Shown here: piece after piece, positions 24,901-35,579 of the stretch
Position numbering within the stretch: position 1 is the stretch's first letter
Layout: each line of letters opens with the position of its first letter
Origin: Bipolaris cookei
Lineage: Eukaryota; Ascomycota; Dothideomycetes; Pleosporales; Pleosporaceae
NCBI GenBank assembly: GCA_002286855.1
Contig: NRSV01000052.1
Coordinates: 190,949 to 254,948 of the forward strand
Length of the DNA: 64,000 nt
Direction of reading: 5' to 3'
Program-made: the position numbers and the translations under genes
The notes under the pieces: generated by a model
Told to the model about the DNA's origin: nothing
Seen by the model: the letters and a program-made list of their open reading frames with translations, nothing else
Database searches by the model: none

Positions 24901-25420
24901 CAAAACCAACGTCTTCTATTGTCTCGGCCAGCTTCTCTGCGGAAATGATTGTAGGGTCATGTTCAATCACAGCGCGTTCGGAGAGGAGTGATATACTGAA
25001 GGACTTGAGGCCGGCCACATCTTTGAATGCACCTTCGACGGCGGATGTGCATGCTCCACACGTCATGCCACCCACTGCAAGCGTGGTGGTCGAGATGCTG
25101 TTGTCTGTGTCGTTATCTTCGTCTTCCGAGTCGCTCAGGAAATGGTCGTCGGCGCTATGCGATATAGGCAGATCTGATGACAGTACTTCGGCATCGAAGC
25201 CTCTGTCTTCAATGATTTCCTTGACCTCGTCCGCCGTGATAAACTCGGGATCGTGCTGTACCACTGCCCGCTCCATAACCAAGCTTATAGATACATTTCC
25301 AATTCCTTTTACGCCTTGGAAGCCTGATTCGATTGCTGAAGTGCATGCGCCGCATGTCATTCCCTCGACTTTGAGCGTCGTTGTTGCCATGTGCGCAGTG
25401 GCAGTGGCTGGGGGCGCCAT
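21920..25420 (-). CDS. ccc2: copper-transporting P1B-type ATPase (CCC2-like), 1166 aa
   Basis: Pumps Cu+ into the late secretory pathway to load multicopper oxidases, or out of the cell. It is a single exon. Three N-terminal heavy-metal domains carry GMTCGAC, with first Cys at residues 23, 121 and 210. A fourth domain of the same fold (from about APLQLKIYGLP) lacks the CxxC. The pump then shows TGEAMP, the ion-channel motif CPCALGLATPTAVMVGTG, the phosphorylation site DKTGTLTVG, SEHPIAKA and the hinge MVGDGINDSPALASADIGIA, with helices before and after. I start at the Met at 25420 because the frame upstream has no ATG. Divergent from CSN7 across 1.5 kb. Confidence 0.95.
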   Translation of the reverse strand: MAPPATATAHMATTTLKVEGMTCGACTSAIESGFQGVKGIGNVSISLVMERAVVQHDPEFITADEVKEIIEDRGFDAEVLSSDLPISHSADDHFLSDSEDEDNDTDNSISTTTLAVGGMTCGACTSAVEGAFKDVAGLKSFSISLLSERAVIEHDPTIISAEKLAETIEDVGFDAEVLSTEAATPAPKKSKSRNQHRTLTTTVAVEGMTCGACTSAIEAGFKDVDGVYQFNISLLANRAVLVHDPSKLTEAQIVEIIEDRGFDAEVVSSVDSSVQQSSSSNAPLQLKIYGLPDAAAAQELEGILRRRSGITSATVNFSTSRATIRREPQIVGIRTIVEAVEAAGYNALVADSEDNNAQLESLAKTKEIQEWRHAVIFSAWFAVPVFLISMFIPMFLPFINFGGIRLIPGLYLGDVICLVLTIPVQFGIGKRFYVSAYKSLSHGSPTMDVLVVLGTSAAFFFSVFSMLVSLLIPPHTKPTILFDTSTMLFTFISLGRYLENSAKGQTSKALSNLMSLAPSMTTIYADPIAAAKAAEDWEASEEKLQRKSVDGNAAEERVIPTELIEVGDVVILRPGDKLPADGTVTRGESYLNESMVTGEAMPILKKKGALVMAGTVNGNGRLEFVVTRAGRDTQLSQIVRLVQEAQTSRAPIQRLADTVAGYFVPIIITLGLATFVGWMVLSHVLPYPPKVFLDHSSGGKFMVCFKLCIAVIVFACPCALGLATPTAVMVGTGVGAEQGILVKGGAALETATKVNHVVFDKTGTLTVGQMSVSKADIQGGWGSAEKKNLWWTLIGLAEMGSEHPIAKAIVLSAKEHLRLGPDDSLDGSVGDFEAVVGKGIIATVEAALSRERTRYKVLIGNTAFLTSEGVNVPTFVDEPLTSATVANPRSGPQTHSAGITTIHTAIGNTYTGTLSMSDTIKPSARACVLALSRLGIKSSIVTGDTSASALVVAAAVGIDPADVHASCAPADKKAIVEDLQSCGSVIGMVGDGINDSPALASADIGIALSTGTDVAMEAASIVLMTNTDLLAIPASLVLSRAIFFRIKLNLAWACMYNFTGLPFAMGFFLPWGLSIHPMAAGAAMACSSVSVVVSSLHLKFWSRPSWMRLSVLDPSAPIDKKDLEMEKVGQQGVFGFVRDWISEAWAARRRNKEEASYMPLRDMGEH

Positions 25421-26907
25421 GGTGACTGGGGGCACTCCGGAGTGCTGCCCAGGGCAAGTCGTATCGTTGAATGCAAAGTCGAAACGGCAAGGGCCGGGAT
25501 TTAAGTAGGCGGCATTCAAGAAGCCGAGCAGGGGGGGCCGGTCGTACGATGTGGCAAAGTCAGGGCGAACGTGAGCCTAATGATTGCGACAGCGTTGCAA
25601 CGGCTGACCAAGCGAGCAGGTTCCAGGAAGGACAGCGATGCGAATCTGAACAAAAAGATGCCCAGCTTCTGGAAAGTGTCAGGCAGTGCAGTTATTAATT
25701 AATATGGCGCTTGACAGGCGGACAGCGACAGCCACAATCTTACCAATGCTGAACGGAGTCCGACGCGGCGGGAAGTCTCAAGCGGGTTAGAGCGGTAAGT
25801 ATAGCGGACGACGGGCTGCTGTCGTTGGGGCAGGTTAAGCTACCATTCGCAAAACGGACGCTTTCGGGTATTCAATACAAGCATTGTCCGTGAGCAAGAA
25901 GAAATAAAGGCTTGATATTCAACGCGAGATGCAAATAAGGTTCCGCGTTGTGCGCAGGCTTGTGTTGACCGGTGGATCTTCACATGCGATACTGTTTCTA
26001 CTTGGCGTAGCGCCCTGAAACAGGAAGGTTTCTAAAACATGCGCGTAATATGAAGCTCAGGTGTTACAGGGGAAGCCTCATGTTCTGCTACTATTACTGA
26101 TATTTGAGGCGCCCCAAGGGATACAGTCATGATTTGGCGCATTCCTCTTTCTTGGTGAAGGCAGTGTTCGTATCGCGTCTGACGCGCCACTCAAAGTCAA
26201 TCCGCAGCGTCCGCAAGCCCAACCCGAGCCACCTCAGCTTCCTCTGGTGGGTGAAGGATCTCTTGGTGGACTGAAATAAGTAGTGCAATAAAAAATGCCC
26301 CATCAAACGTTGCCGCGTCTCATGATCCGTCAGCCACAACACTACACGCTCGAACAAACTTATTTTGTATACTAAAGTCGTGGATTTGTACGTATACATT
26401 TACGGACAATAATAAGAAAGTGTACTTTTTACAACGTTGTTGTAAAGCAAATCTCGTTGATGTTGCGCTGTTTTGGTGGGGGCGGAGAGGGATGTCGGGC
26501 GTGCCCAGGCTGAGGAGATTGGACGCCCGTGTGGCGGATCACAGTGTGGGTTCTTTTGTAGCAAAAAGAATACGCCGCTTACCGAGAAAGCGTTCTGTTG
26601 ACGGAAACGGGCTCGGCTCGATATTGCAGTCTTGTCGTGTGCGGCAGAGCGGGTGGGAAAGCCCTCATTGTCCTCGGAGGGTGACAGAGGGAGAGAAATG
26701 GAGAGACAGGTTGCTATAGAGGTCGAAGTGGGGCAGACGCTCGTTTGGCGGGGAAATCGCGACCGCGACTGCGACTGCGACTGCAGCTGCCTAGGCGGCC
26801 CTCACCACGTTGTTGCTTGCCCATCTTCTGCACCACTGAGCCGGGACATCGACCTGTTATTCAGAACAACAAACAATCTTAATCATTCCAACCACATCTC
26901 CCTCGCC
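25421..26907. other. divergent intergenic region
   Basis: About 1.5 kb between the start codons of the copper ATPase and CSN7. No gene can be supported. A stretch near 26750-26790 is a run of CGACTG-type hexamers in the presumed CSN7 leader. Confidence 0.5.
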
Positions 26908-27765
26908 ATGGAGCAAACAAAGGCTCTCAATGCTCTCGAGCCTTTTCTCGCCCTCAGCAAGTCGGCCACTTCCCCACGAGCTGCATCGGACTTGATTGTG
27001 CAAGCCACGAGCGCACCAAACACTTACGTATTCGCCGAGCTGCTGCAGACGCCAAACATCCAGAACCTTCGGACTTCAGAAGAGTATGGCCCGTATCTCA
27101 CCCTGCTCGAGGTCTTTGCCTGGGGAACTTGGGCGGACTACAAGGGTGCGTCAACACTCACTGCTGTATATACACGCAAAACTCTCTTTGACTGACAATC
27201 TTTAGCACAACCCAATCTCCCAAAGCTCTCAGCGCAGCAGCACCAGAAGCTCTTGCTTCTTTCCCTGTTGCCCCTCTCTCACTCTCACACCACCCTTACC
27301 TACAAACACCTTATGACGTCCCTCGAGCTGCCTACACCCCGCGCCCTCGAAGAGCTCATTACCACTGCCATCTACTCTGGCCTCATTACAGCAACCCTCG
27401 ACCCTGCTCATTCCCTCGTCTCCGTCACATCCATTTCGCCGCTGCGAGATCTCGCGCCCGGGTCCCTGCCCGCCCTCCAGAACACGCTCCAGTCATGGTC
27501 ACAGCGATGCGACTCTGCACTTGCCGATCTCGAGGCCCAAGCTGCAACGATCAAGCAGGAGGCATTGGATCGGGAAAAGCTACGCAGAAAGAAGGAGCGT
27601 GCGTTTGAAGCAGCCATGCAGGTCAGCGACGAGAAGAACAATGGCAAGCGGAATCTTATGGGCGACGATGCCATGGAGATTGACGACGAGGGGGGTAGCG
27701 GCAGAGTGACGAGGGGCAACAAGCGGGGATCTACAGGGTTTGGCTTATACTTGGGACGGCGATAG
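26908..27765 (+). CDS. csnG: COP9 signalosome subunit 7 (CSN7), 265 aa
   Basis: Subunit of the COP9 signalosome, the deneddylase that regulates cullin-RING ubiquitin ligases and, in fungi, development and light response. Exons 26908-27145 and 27206-27765 join in frame (GTGCGT donor, TTTAG acceptor), giving 265 residues. The N-terminal helical repeats (ALEPFLALSKSATSPRAASDL, then FAELLQTPNIQNL) lead into a PCI domain with KLLLLSLLPL, LTYKHLMTSLEL and the winged-helix ALEELITTAIYSGLI. A basic coiled segment and a tail with RGNKRGSTGFGL follow; these are typical of CSN7. The Met at 26908 has a good context (CGCCATGG). Confidence 0.92.
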
Positions 27766-28904
27766 AGAACAGTTGCCGGTGCGTCAAGGCACACATGACA
27801 AGATAAGATGAATAGCAAGCGGTCCGTGGCTGCCGGGCAGCTTGAACAAATGTTTCGTTATGAGAAACGCAAATACGAGATACGCAATCACGATGGTTTG
27901 CGTGTGAATGAGAGGGATAGATTAGGACATGAGTTTGGTAGACGTCGTCGAACTGACCTCTCGACCGACATTTGAATCATGTCCAGAGAGCACGAGGGAC
28001 GACAAAGTATAACGAGAATAACGATAACATGCTTCAATTGTGGTTGGAAAGGATTGAAATCCGATTGATTATGAATGTGTGGCCATGCCTATGCCCAAGC
28101 ATCCTATATTTCCCCTCCCCCCTTCCCCTTCCCCGCCCATTGCTCATCCAGAGCATCCGGCAAAATCTATATTGAAGCACGAGCAAACAAACAGACCAGA
28201 CAAAAAACACACACGAGTAAACTCCCAACCATTACCCCTACAGCAAGGAACAATAAAGAACAGGAACAGGACAAAAAAACTCCCAGTAAAAGTGTGGGAT
28301 ATCTCACGAAATGCAAATATCCATCTCAATCTTTCCTTGTTCCTGCTCCTCACCCCCCTTCCCTTTGCTGAGAAAACCAAAACAAGCAACAGAACAGCTA
28401 CGAAGACGCCCTCTCCCAGGGAGATGATTTGAACAGTTGAGAAAAGACAAAGGACAACAAAAACGCCATGCAGTGTGCAGTTGGGAAAACAACGATAGAA
28501 AAAGAAAAAGAAAAAAGACTGGGAAAATAGGGGGAACCAGTGTGGAGGAGAGAGGAAAAAGGGACGCGGCACTCGCTGGCAAAGTTTGAACACATGAGAT
28601 TTGTGTTGTGAGTGAGAGGAAAAAAAACAAGAAAAAGAAAAAAGTTTATAGAAAAAAAGGGAATAACAATAAAAGCATCATCGGCATCGTTCAACTCTCA
28701 CAAAATAATCGCCCTCCCTCAGTCCAGCTTCGAACAGTTGGTTTGTGGGAAATGAGGAGGAGGATCGTAATTTGCCAACACACCATGACTCTCCCGTCTC
28801 TTTTCCCTCTCTCCTCCCAGTTCTCTCTCAGGTTGCTCTCAATTCATACAAAACATAAGAAGAAGCGCATCGACAACTGCACCGTCGAATCTACCGTCGC
28901 CATG
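27766..28904. other. convergent intergenic region
   Basis: About 1.1 kb between converging stops. It has A-rich and polypyrimidine runs (28500-28680) and overlapping low-complexity frames on both strands with no domain. Probably untranslated 3' sequence. Confidence 0.5.
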
Positions 28905-29876
28905 CTAGGCCAGCGGTGCGGCGGGCGGCTGAAATGCCTGGGTAATGGCTTCGCTGCCTTCGGCCTCGACGCTGCTCTGGTGCAGCTGGGCAATCTGGCC
29001 GGCCATGGTCCGTAGCGCTTCTCGGGTGGCGTCAATGTTGAGCTCGCCGCGTTCAGAGGCCTCTTTGAGATACTGTTCCCACTCCGGGTCCATGGGGATA
29101 TTACTGAGGGCTGCGGCGGGCGAGGAGCCGGCTGCTGTGCTGGATTCGCGCAGGGCGGCAGCGTGGAGGAGACGGGCGTTGAGCGAGAAGCCGACGGACG
29201 AGTTGAGATGGGGTAGTTCTTCGTCTTCTTCCGACGACGCAGAGGAATCGTGCACGTTTTCGTCTTCCGAGTTGCCGCCGTTGGACGAGGTGGTCGTGGT
29301 GGGTGAATCCGGCATTTCAGTGTCGTGCTGTGCGGGGGGTCGGGCCGACGAAGTGGTGGTGATATCTGATGATGATGCTCTGGCGTTGTGATCGCTGCGC
29401 TGGTGCTGGAGTTGCTCGATTTCGACCTCGATGTCTGTCTTTATGTTGATGCCGGGTCCTGTCCGTGCATAATGTAATCGCCTGTCTACCCAGGCGCCGA
29501 TCTCCACACCCGTCGTATCGACTACTCGCACCCCTTCGTCGCGCTCATATCGCTCGCGCGCCCAGAGCGTGCCTTCCCACCGGCAGAAGCCCTGGATCTC
29601 TGCCTCTGTCAAGCCGAGTTTGTCAAAGGCCTCGAACAGCCGCCTGTGGTGTGGAAAGCGGCCGAGGCGTTTCCGGTGTGGCTGGAAGGCGTAGTTGAGA
29701 CCCGGGTAGCGCGCCTCGATTGTGTCGAGCGAGCCGTAGAAGTTTGCAGTTTCGATACGGACCTCACCGACGAGGTTCTTGGAGAGGTGGGCGGAGAAGG
29801 AGGGCGGGTCTGTGGGCGAGGGCGTGGGGAAGAGCGTGTTGTAGACAAGCACGCTGATGGGGTTTTTGCGATGCAT
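28905..29876 (-). CDS. conserved-looking unknown protein with acidic centre, 323 aa
   Basis: A single-exon frame of 323 residues starting MHRKNPISVLVYN. I do not recognise a catalytic family. The N-terminal half looks globular and conserved in style: aromatic-rich segments such as NYAFQPHRKRLGRFPHHRRLF, then LTEAEIQGFCRWEGTLWARERYERDEGV. The middle (about residues 170-225) is a Ser/Thr/Asp/Glu-rich disordered stretch with SSASSEEDEELPHL. The C-terminal part has a helical segment MDPEWEQYLKEASERGEL. There is no signal peptide or membrane segment. Codon use and length support a real gene; the divergent frames on the other strand are less protein-like. Function unknown. Confidence 0.7.
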   Translation of the reverse strand: MHRKNPISVLVYNTLFPTPSPTDPPSFSAHLSKNLVGEVRIETANFYGSLDTIEARYPGLNYAFQPHRKRLGRFPHHRRLFEAFDKLGLTEAEIQGFCRWEGTLWARERYERDEGVRVVDTTGVEIGAWVDRRLHYARTGPGINIKTDIEVEIEQLQHQRSDHNARASSSDITTTSSARPPAQHDTEMPDSPTTTTSSNGGNSEDENVHDSSASSEEDEELPHLNSSVGFSLNARLLHAAALRESSTAAGSSPAAALSNIPMDPEWEQYLKEASERGELNIDATREALRTMAGQIAQLHQSSVEAEGSEAITQAFQPPAAPLA

Positions 29877-30120
29877 GGTCGCGGTGTGGATGTGTGGATG
29901 TGTGGTGTGTGGTGTGTGGGTGCGTGTTTGTTATGCGACTGGCTGTACTGTATTCCCGCCGGGTGAGTGTGAGAGTGAGGAAGGGAGGCGAGGTGGGAAG
30001 CGTGGGTGAGTGTTGTTGCGGGCAGTGGCAGGGTGCGCGCCGGGGGAAGTCCGTGGGTGAGTGGGTGAGTGTGTTGAGAGAGAGGGTGAGAAAGAGCGAG
30101 ATGCGGGTGGATAGATAGAC

Positions 30121-30161
30121 GTCGTCGTCGTCGCTGTTGCTGCTGCTGCTGCTGCTGCTGA
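30121..30161. repeat. trinucleotide microsatellite (GTC)n/(TGC)n
   Basis: Four GTC units followed by TGT and about nine TGC units. It lies in the presumed promoter of the unknown acidic protein gene that starts at 29876. Confidence 0.85.
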
Positions 30162-32762
30162 GGCGTGACCTGTTCACCCGCCGCTTCTCTGCTGGCCTGA
30201 CTGCACTTGTTGGAGCGAGTGAGGGTGCTGTGTGTGTATGCTGACCTCGGGCGTGACCGCTGTTTTGCCTCTCTACCTGCCCACGTTTCTGCGCCTGTCT
30301 AGCTCTCCCACTAGTGTCAGACGCTTCGTGGATAAGCGTGTGCCCCGGGTACCTGACAGCTGCCCAGCTGACTTTTGGCCGACAGCCCTTGCGCTTGCGA
30401 GTGCTACAACTGGAAAGACGGGGATCTGGGCGGGATTTCAATGGGCGCGAGGCTTCTGCGTGCAGATCGTTCTATAGTAAGGCGAGAAAAGAGAGAGAGA
30501 AAAGGGCTGCGGCGTCTTATGGCTGCTCCGCACGCTATGCTGCAGATCGTTGCGGGCCACAAGAAGGAGACGACGACCACCCTGGCTTTTTCTGATGGGA
30601 AATTTGGTCGGGATAGTAAGGGCCAAGTGCGGCGTTTGTGACGAGAATGCGGCACGGCGATGCAATGGCGACGTGCTGCCGTGGGCCGGAACACGACGAC
30701 CACACAACCGGTAAGGGGGGAGGGGGGCGAAGAGCGAGCCACGAGTCCGAGAGCGAGACGGGGAGCGAAGGAGAGAGAGGGCGAGGATCACGACCTGGAG
30801 ACCAAAGACACAGTCAAGTCGGCGACAGCCAAAGGGGCGCTGGGTGGCATATAAGCCGCATGCAACCACGTTCCTCTCACACGCCCACACCCATTCACCG
30901 CCAACGCATGCACGTTTGGCTGTCGCCATTTCATTCTGCATCGTAACAGAATGCCACCCATCTTCCCAGCAGGGACCAGACCCTGAAGCGGCCATGCGCC
31001 TCACCCACACACACCGACCCATCTCCAGTTTTTTGTTCTTCGACCACGCCTGGCCCACTCATTCGCCTCGCCGGAAAACTTAGCACACGACACTAGGTCC
31101 CTCCATCGGGGGCCGATGGCAGCCTGTCGCTCGACACTCCAAAACAAGGGCAGCCCAACACGGCCCGTCTTCGTTGCTGTCAAAACAAAGACAGAGGGCA
31201 CGATAAACCTGCCGCAATCTCTCATCTCCCAGCAAAGAAAAAAAGCGGCAGCTGAGTTGTTCTCTCACCACGCATGAGCACAAAGCCTCCCCATAGGACC
31301 CGACCGTCTTTCCGGGGCCCGCAGCAAGTCCTCGAGACATGGATGCCGCGGGACGAAGCATGCACGAGGAACGACTGGTCCAGCTCCCTGTGTTCTACTG
31401 CATTCTGTCCTGCACGCCTGCGCCAAACCGCTCATGGTCCTATGCACGCCAAGCTTTGCGCTGGACAACTGCTGCATCACCCTTTCCTTGGTAAACGCTT
31501 TTGCCGGGCCCTCGTTAACTTTCATGAGACAAAGCATCCCGGGAGAGACGCAAGGGGTCAAAACGGCCCTCAAGAGAGACATCTGCCTGACTGGTGGACC
31601 ATGGGTACTTACATACCGTGCCATGCCCGGGTGTGGAGAGCATGGAATCCCATGCCGAGGATCGGCTCTACCGTTCCGTCGCCGATTTATTCTTGGAGCC
31701 CGTCGTACATATTTACATACGCTCATCCTCCGCCCGGCCTCTTCTCACCTGTGTGCGGGTGCCTTTGCGAATGTTTTCTTCTTCGTATTTTTAGTTTTGG
31801 TTTGATGTGATTTCTGAAGGCTATCATTCTTCTCCCGGCCAGTACCTACTAAGTATATGTCTTGGGAACTAGCATTCCAATCTACATGCGACAGGGCTGG
31901 CCGTGACTGATTCCCTTCACTCGGTCTTTTACTTCGGGACCATCTCCACTGCTATAATACTCTGTTATCGATCATCTATAATAACCATTACTCGTTGTAG
32001 CCAATTGCAACACTCTTCTTGAATCATTTGGCCTAACTAGTAAAATCATTGCTTTTGTTTGTTTCCCAATTGTATCCAAGCTTGCAAACTGGGTTAGCAC
32101 AACAAAAAGCAGCATGCCGTAGTAAGATAGAAACTTGCATATTAACGTTAATCGACTGTACAAGTACAGGATAATAGCTACTCCACCACCTATATTAAAT
32201 AAACAGCCAGGTTTCAGGCATAAAAGCATCCTTGTAGTTGGAAGTGGTTGCCGTATCATACCTGGACACGAGATACATGCAGTCAGAAACGATTGAGGAC
32301 TTGGCATACTACACATGTTCATGCCACATTATGTAAACTATCCCACTTTAGCCTGGATATGGCAGTTTTGGAATGAGCATTGCACCTTGTAAAATATTGA
32401 TGTATCCTATTAATAATACGAAAGGTTTTCAACTTACTAATTTTAATGAGTAAGATTAATAACGTCAAATCAAGGTATATGGGCAAAATTCTATATCCTG
32501 CAGACATTGTAAATAGTAAGTACTCGACATTCATATATTCAGTACCAGGAATACATGAATCAAATACTATCATTGGATAGTCATTGCTTATAGCAACTGA
32601 TACGCACACGTGCTTGGGTATCTCCTCCTCATTGGCTACAACTAGTTTAGTCCCATATATGCAGGATTCCAAACACATATTCATGCTGATTGCAACTGCC
32701 TATTGCAATCTACCATGTGAGAACAATACTTTGTGAATACATGCGAGATTGTAACAAGGAAC

Positions 32763-32885
32763 GTATAAGCACAGAAGTACTATGTATAGTCACGTGGTCA
32801 CTCACTGACTAACAACGCTGTATTTAAACTCGCTCTCAGCATCATATACCGGACAATACAAGATTTCTCACAAACTCGACTGCTT
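32763..32885 (+). repeat. degenerate copy of the outer end of the 38.9-kb palindrome
   Basis: The segment with CAGAAGTACTATGTATAGTC, followed by ACGTGGTCACTCACTGACTAA and GTATTTAAACTCGCTC, aligns with the outer end of the palindrome arms (38905-39055) in the same order and orientation as the left arm. Many differences are transitions. The gene-bearing part of the arm is not seen next to it. Confidence 0.6.
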
Positions 32886-33226
32886 ACAGAATGACTACCC
32901 TGTGTTTAAAGTAGAATATATATCACTCAGAAACTATACTGTAGGATATACAAAACTATTGAAGCAAAGAATATCTTCATAGACAAACTGTGCTCTTTAC
33001 AATATTCCATCACATGGCTCGATAATCCGAACCACTAATACGAGATTTTTTTTTAAAAAAAGAAGTAATCCAATATCAATTCAATACTATAAACAACGAA
33101 TGGTAAATTTTCTCCGCACACAAAACAACAAAATGTTGGTAGTATGCTCGTCATCATCATCTTCATAAGTCCATAAAAAACTCATTTACATATCCCATCT
33201 CCATTTTCTTCCACATTACACCCGTT

Positions 33227-34053
33227 TTACAAAACACGAGCCGCAACAAAAGCAGCAGCCTGTGGCGCATCCTGCTCGTAGTTGCTGTGCTCGGGTGTGA
33301 TGATGATACCATTTTCGCAGATATTGTCACCCTCGTGGCAGATGATGAGCGTCTTAGAGGCAGGAACGACACCAAACGACTCGTCGCGGTCAGCATCGCC
33401 AAAAGTCACAACGGCGGAGACGCGCGCGGCCTGCGCGGCGGTAAGGCGCTGGGTAGCGGTGTGGACGAGCTGGGCGCCCTGAGAGTAACCCGAGACGACG
33501 ATCTTGGTGTTGGGGCAGCGAGAGGCGGTCTATAAAAGAGAGGGTGTAAGCAACGAGCTACAATGCCGATAGTTAGATAGTTTTTCATGACAAAACTTAC
33601 CTGGTTGATCAGGTTGAACATGGTAGTAGCGCCCGCGGCATCGCCTCCGGCCAAAAAGCCGAGGACGTTGGCTGCGTAGTTGACACCCTGGATAGCCAGT
33701 TGGCCGGTTCCTCCTACACGGGCAGCAACAGCGTTGAAGAAGACGGGGCCTTCGGTACCGGCTGCACCAACGTTTCCAGGCGAGCTGGTACCACGGGCCC
33801 AGATGAGCGAGACAGGGCGGCAAGCGGTACCATCTGTCAGCTGGTTGTAGGTATCACTGTTGTATTGACGCTTGGCAAGATCGCGAGCCTCGATAGTTTC
33901 ACTTGCAAGCTTTGCAGCGTACTCGTCGACAGTGAGACCGGTGTCGATAATGTCGGTGATGGGGAAGCTGTAGTCCTTGGCGGGTGTTGGGGCGGCGAGC
34001 GTAGTCGAGGCTAGTGCCGCCAGAGCGAAGAGAGAGGGAGCACAGGTCTTCAT
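33227..34053 (-). CDS. secreted cutinase, 251 aa
   Basis: Serine esterase of the cutinase family, which opens the plant cuticle polyester. Exons 34053-33601 and 33529-33227 join in phase 0 (GTAAGT donor, TATAG acceptor). A signal peptide spans about residues 1-20 (hydrophobic run ending STTLAAP), followed by a pro-segment containing LAKRQ, a possible Kex2-type site. The mature domain shows the family cysteines, the oxyanion segment IWARGTSSPGN and the nucleophile motif GYSQG with Ser167. The Asp/His part follows in CHEGDNIC and ITPEHSNYE. The triad is complete. Divergent from the M28 peptidase over 1.5 kb; both are secreted hydrolases. Extracellular. Confidence 0.93.
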
Positions 34054-35579
34054 GATGAATGATATCGGAGGTAAGAATAAAAGAAGAAGAAAAAAAGCGA
34101 ATGGAATCTAGTTTGTAGCTGAGAAGAAGAGTAGATGTGCTGTGGTGATCTAAGATTTACTGCTACTACATGTCGCCTTTTGTACCTGGTGTCTGCCTCG
34201 TCTGCCATGGCTGGTGTCCCATCGTGGCCGTCTACGATCGGTTACAGCTACCCAGCCTCTTTCCACATGCGTCCAAATCCATTGTCATCAAATCTCAGCA
34301 CCTCTTTTGAACTACTGTTCTAGTCTTTATGTCCGTTGATGCACACTAGCCCCCTGGTAAGTAAACGGTTCGCCGTCCAATGGGTAGAGGAGTACACTTC
34401 ACGTTGACCAGTGATTGTTCATCTGATCTCTGTTGTGTATATTGATGTGCAGGATGGCGCGCCGGGCCTTTCTTGTGGGTTCTTGCTTCTGGGATCTACT
34501 GAAGGATTCAGTGATGCCGTACGCTCGACCTTCTTGTTCGCGTTAGCAAGTCCCAGAACCGCCAACGACCATGCACACGTGGTTATGGAGGGCACCACCT
34601 AAAGAAGCATAAAACCAGTTAAATGAGTGCGAGCTAGTGGTGCGCAATGTGGAAATTGGATTACTCTGCCATTGGTCGGGCCGAGATGGGAACAAGTCAT
34701 GCGTATGAGGGCCACTACCATGGCCATTAATCAAAGAGCGAGTGAATTGTGAGTGCTGTGCTGTGCCATTTTCCCCCTTGTATCATCTAAACAGCAACAA
34801 GAAATCAAAGGAGTTTTTTTTGGCTGGGAATACGACATGTTGACTTGACAATTGCTTGGAGGGTAACTTTGTGCAGAGTTGTGTATTGTGTGTTAGTTGT
34901 GTGTCGTGTACCTGTTAGGCGCCTGACGTCATGCCAAGATCTGTCACTACCTTCCTATTTGCTTCTGGTTAGAGTCGCAGGTTTGGTGTATGTGTGTGTC
35001 TGTGTGTCTGTGTGTGTGTAAAGACTGTAGATCCAATCACCTAGCCTTGTGTGAGCCACGCTTCATGCCGCCTTACTGCTAGACACACATGTACTCATGC
35101 ACGGTTTTAAGTGAGCATTGGAGTAGCAGTACTTATTATCGAGCGTAATCAACTGCCTCAGCAGCCGTCGGCAAGATCCATATGGTGCACGACTCGATAT
35201 CTACCCGTCTTGCAAGCTCGAGCTTACTTGTCAGTTTCAATGGTACTTCTTCGGCAGTATCTCACGGCTGCCGTTGCCAAGCAAAGACTCCAGCAAGGCT
35301 GCAATCGATTGCCGACGTTAACCCCGGTCCTCATTTGGCGCCTTGGTAGCATTACGAGCTTCCCCATACAACACAGATCTACATAGTCCCCCGCTGCCAA
35401 AGCTAAACTCGCGTCTCTTTGATTGTGATATCTTGTTCAGTGACGTGAAAAAATGGCGATACCGGAGGCGAATGGCTCTTGTCAAGAGTGGAATGGCGAC
35501 ATTGACGAGATATAAATCAAGCAGCATGGAGAATGGATGAGCTCGGTAGATTTTGCCAGCGTCATTTCCGTCCTTCATC
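34054..35579. other. divergent intergenic region between two secreted hydrolases
   Basis: About 1.5 kb with no supportable gene. It contains a TGTG-rich microsatellite at about 34988-35020 and should hold both the cutinase and the M28 peptidase promoters. Confidence 0.5.

Larger units (their letters stand above)
29877..33226. other. long region without supportable genes
   Basis: From 29.9 to 31.8 kb the DNA is GC-rich with many overlapping open frames on both strands, none with a domain; this looks like a chance effect of composition. From 31.8 to 33.1 kb it becomes AT-rich, and two minus-strand frames (about 32684-32319 and 32322-31972) show no family resemblance. The AT-rich part also carries a degenerate repeat at 32763-32885. 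The zone marks the transition to the accessory part of the window. Confidence 0.45.

Noticed and set aside
29900..31810. Many overlapping open frames of 60-225 codons on both strands
   Set aside because: GC-rich DNA opens all frames here; none has a recognisable motif and they exclude one another.
31972..32684. Two minus-strand frames of 116 and 121 codons in AT-rich DNA
   Set aside because: Cysteine-containing but without a signal peptide, intron motifs or family resemblance; a degenerate gene cannot be excluded but is not supported.
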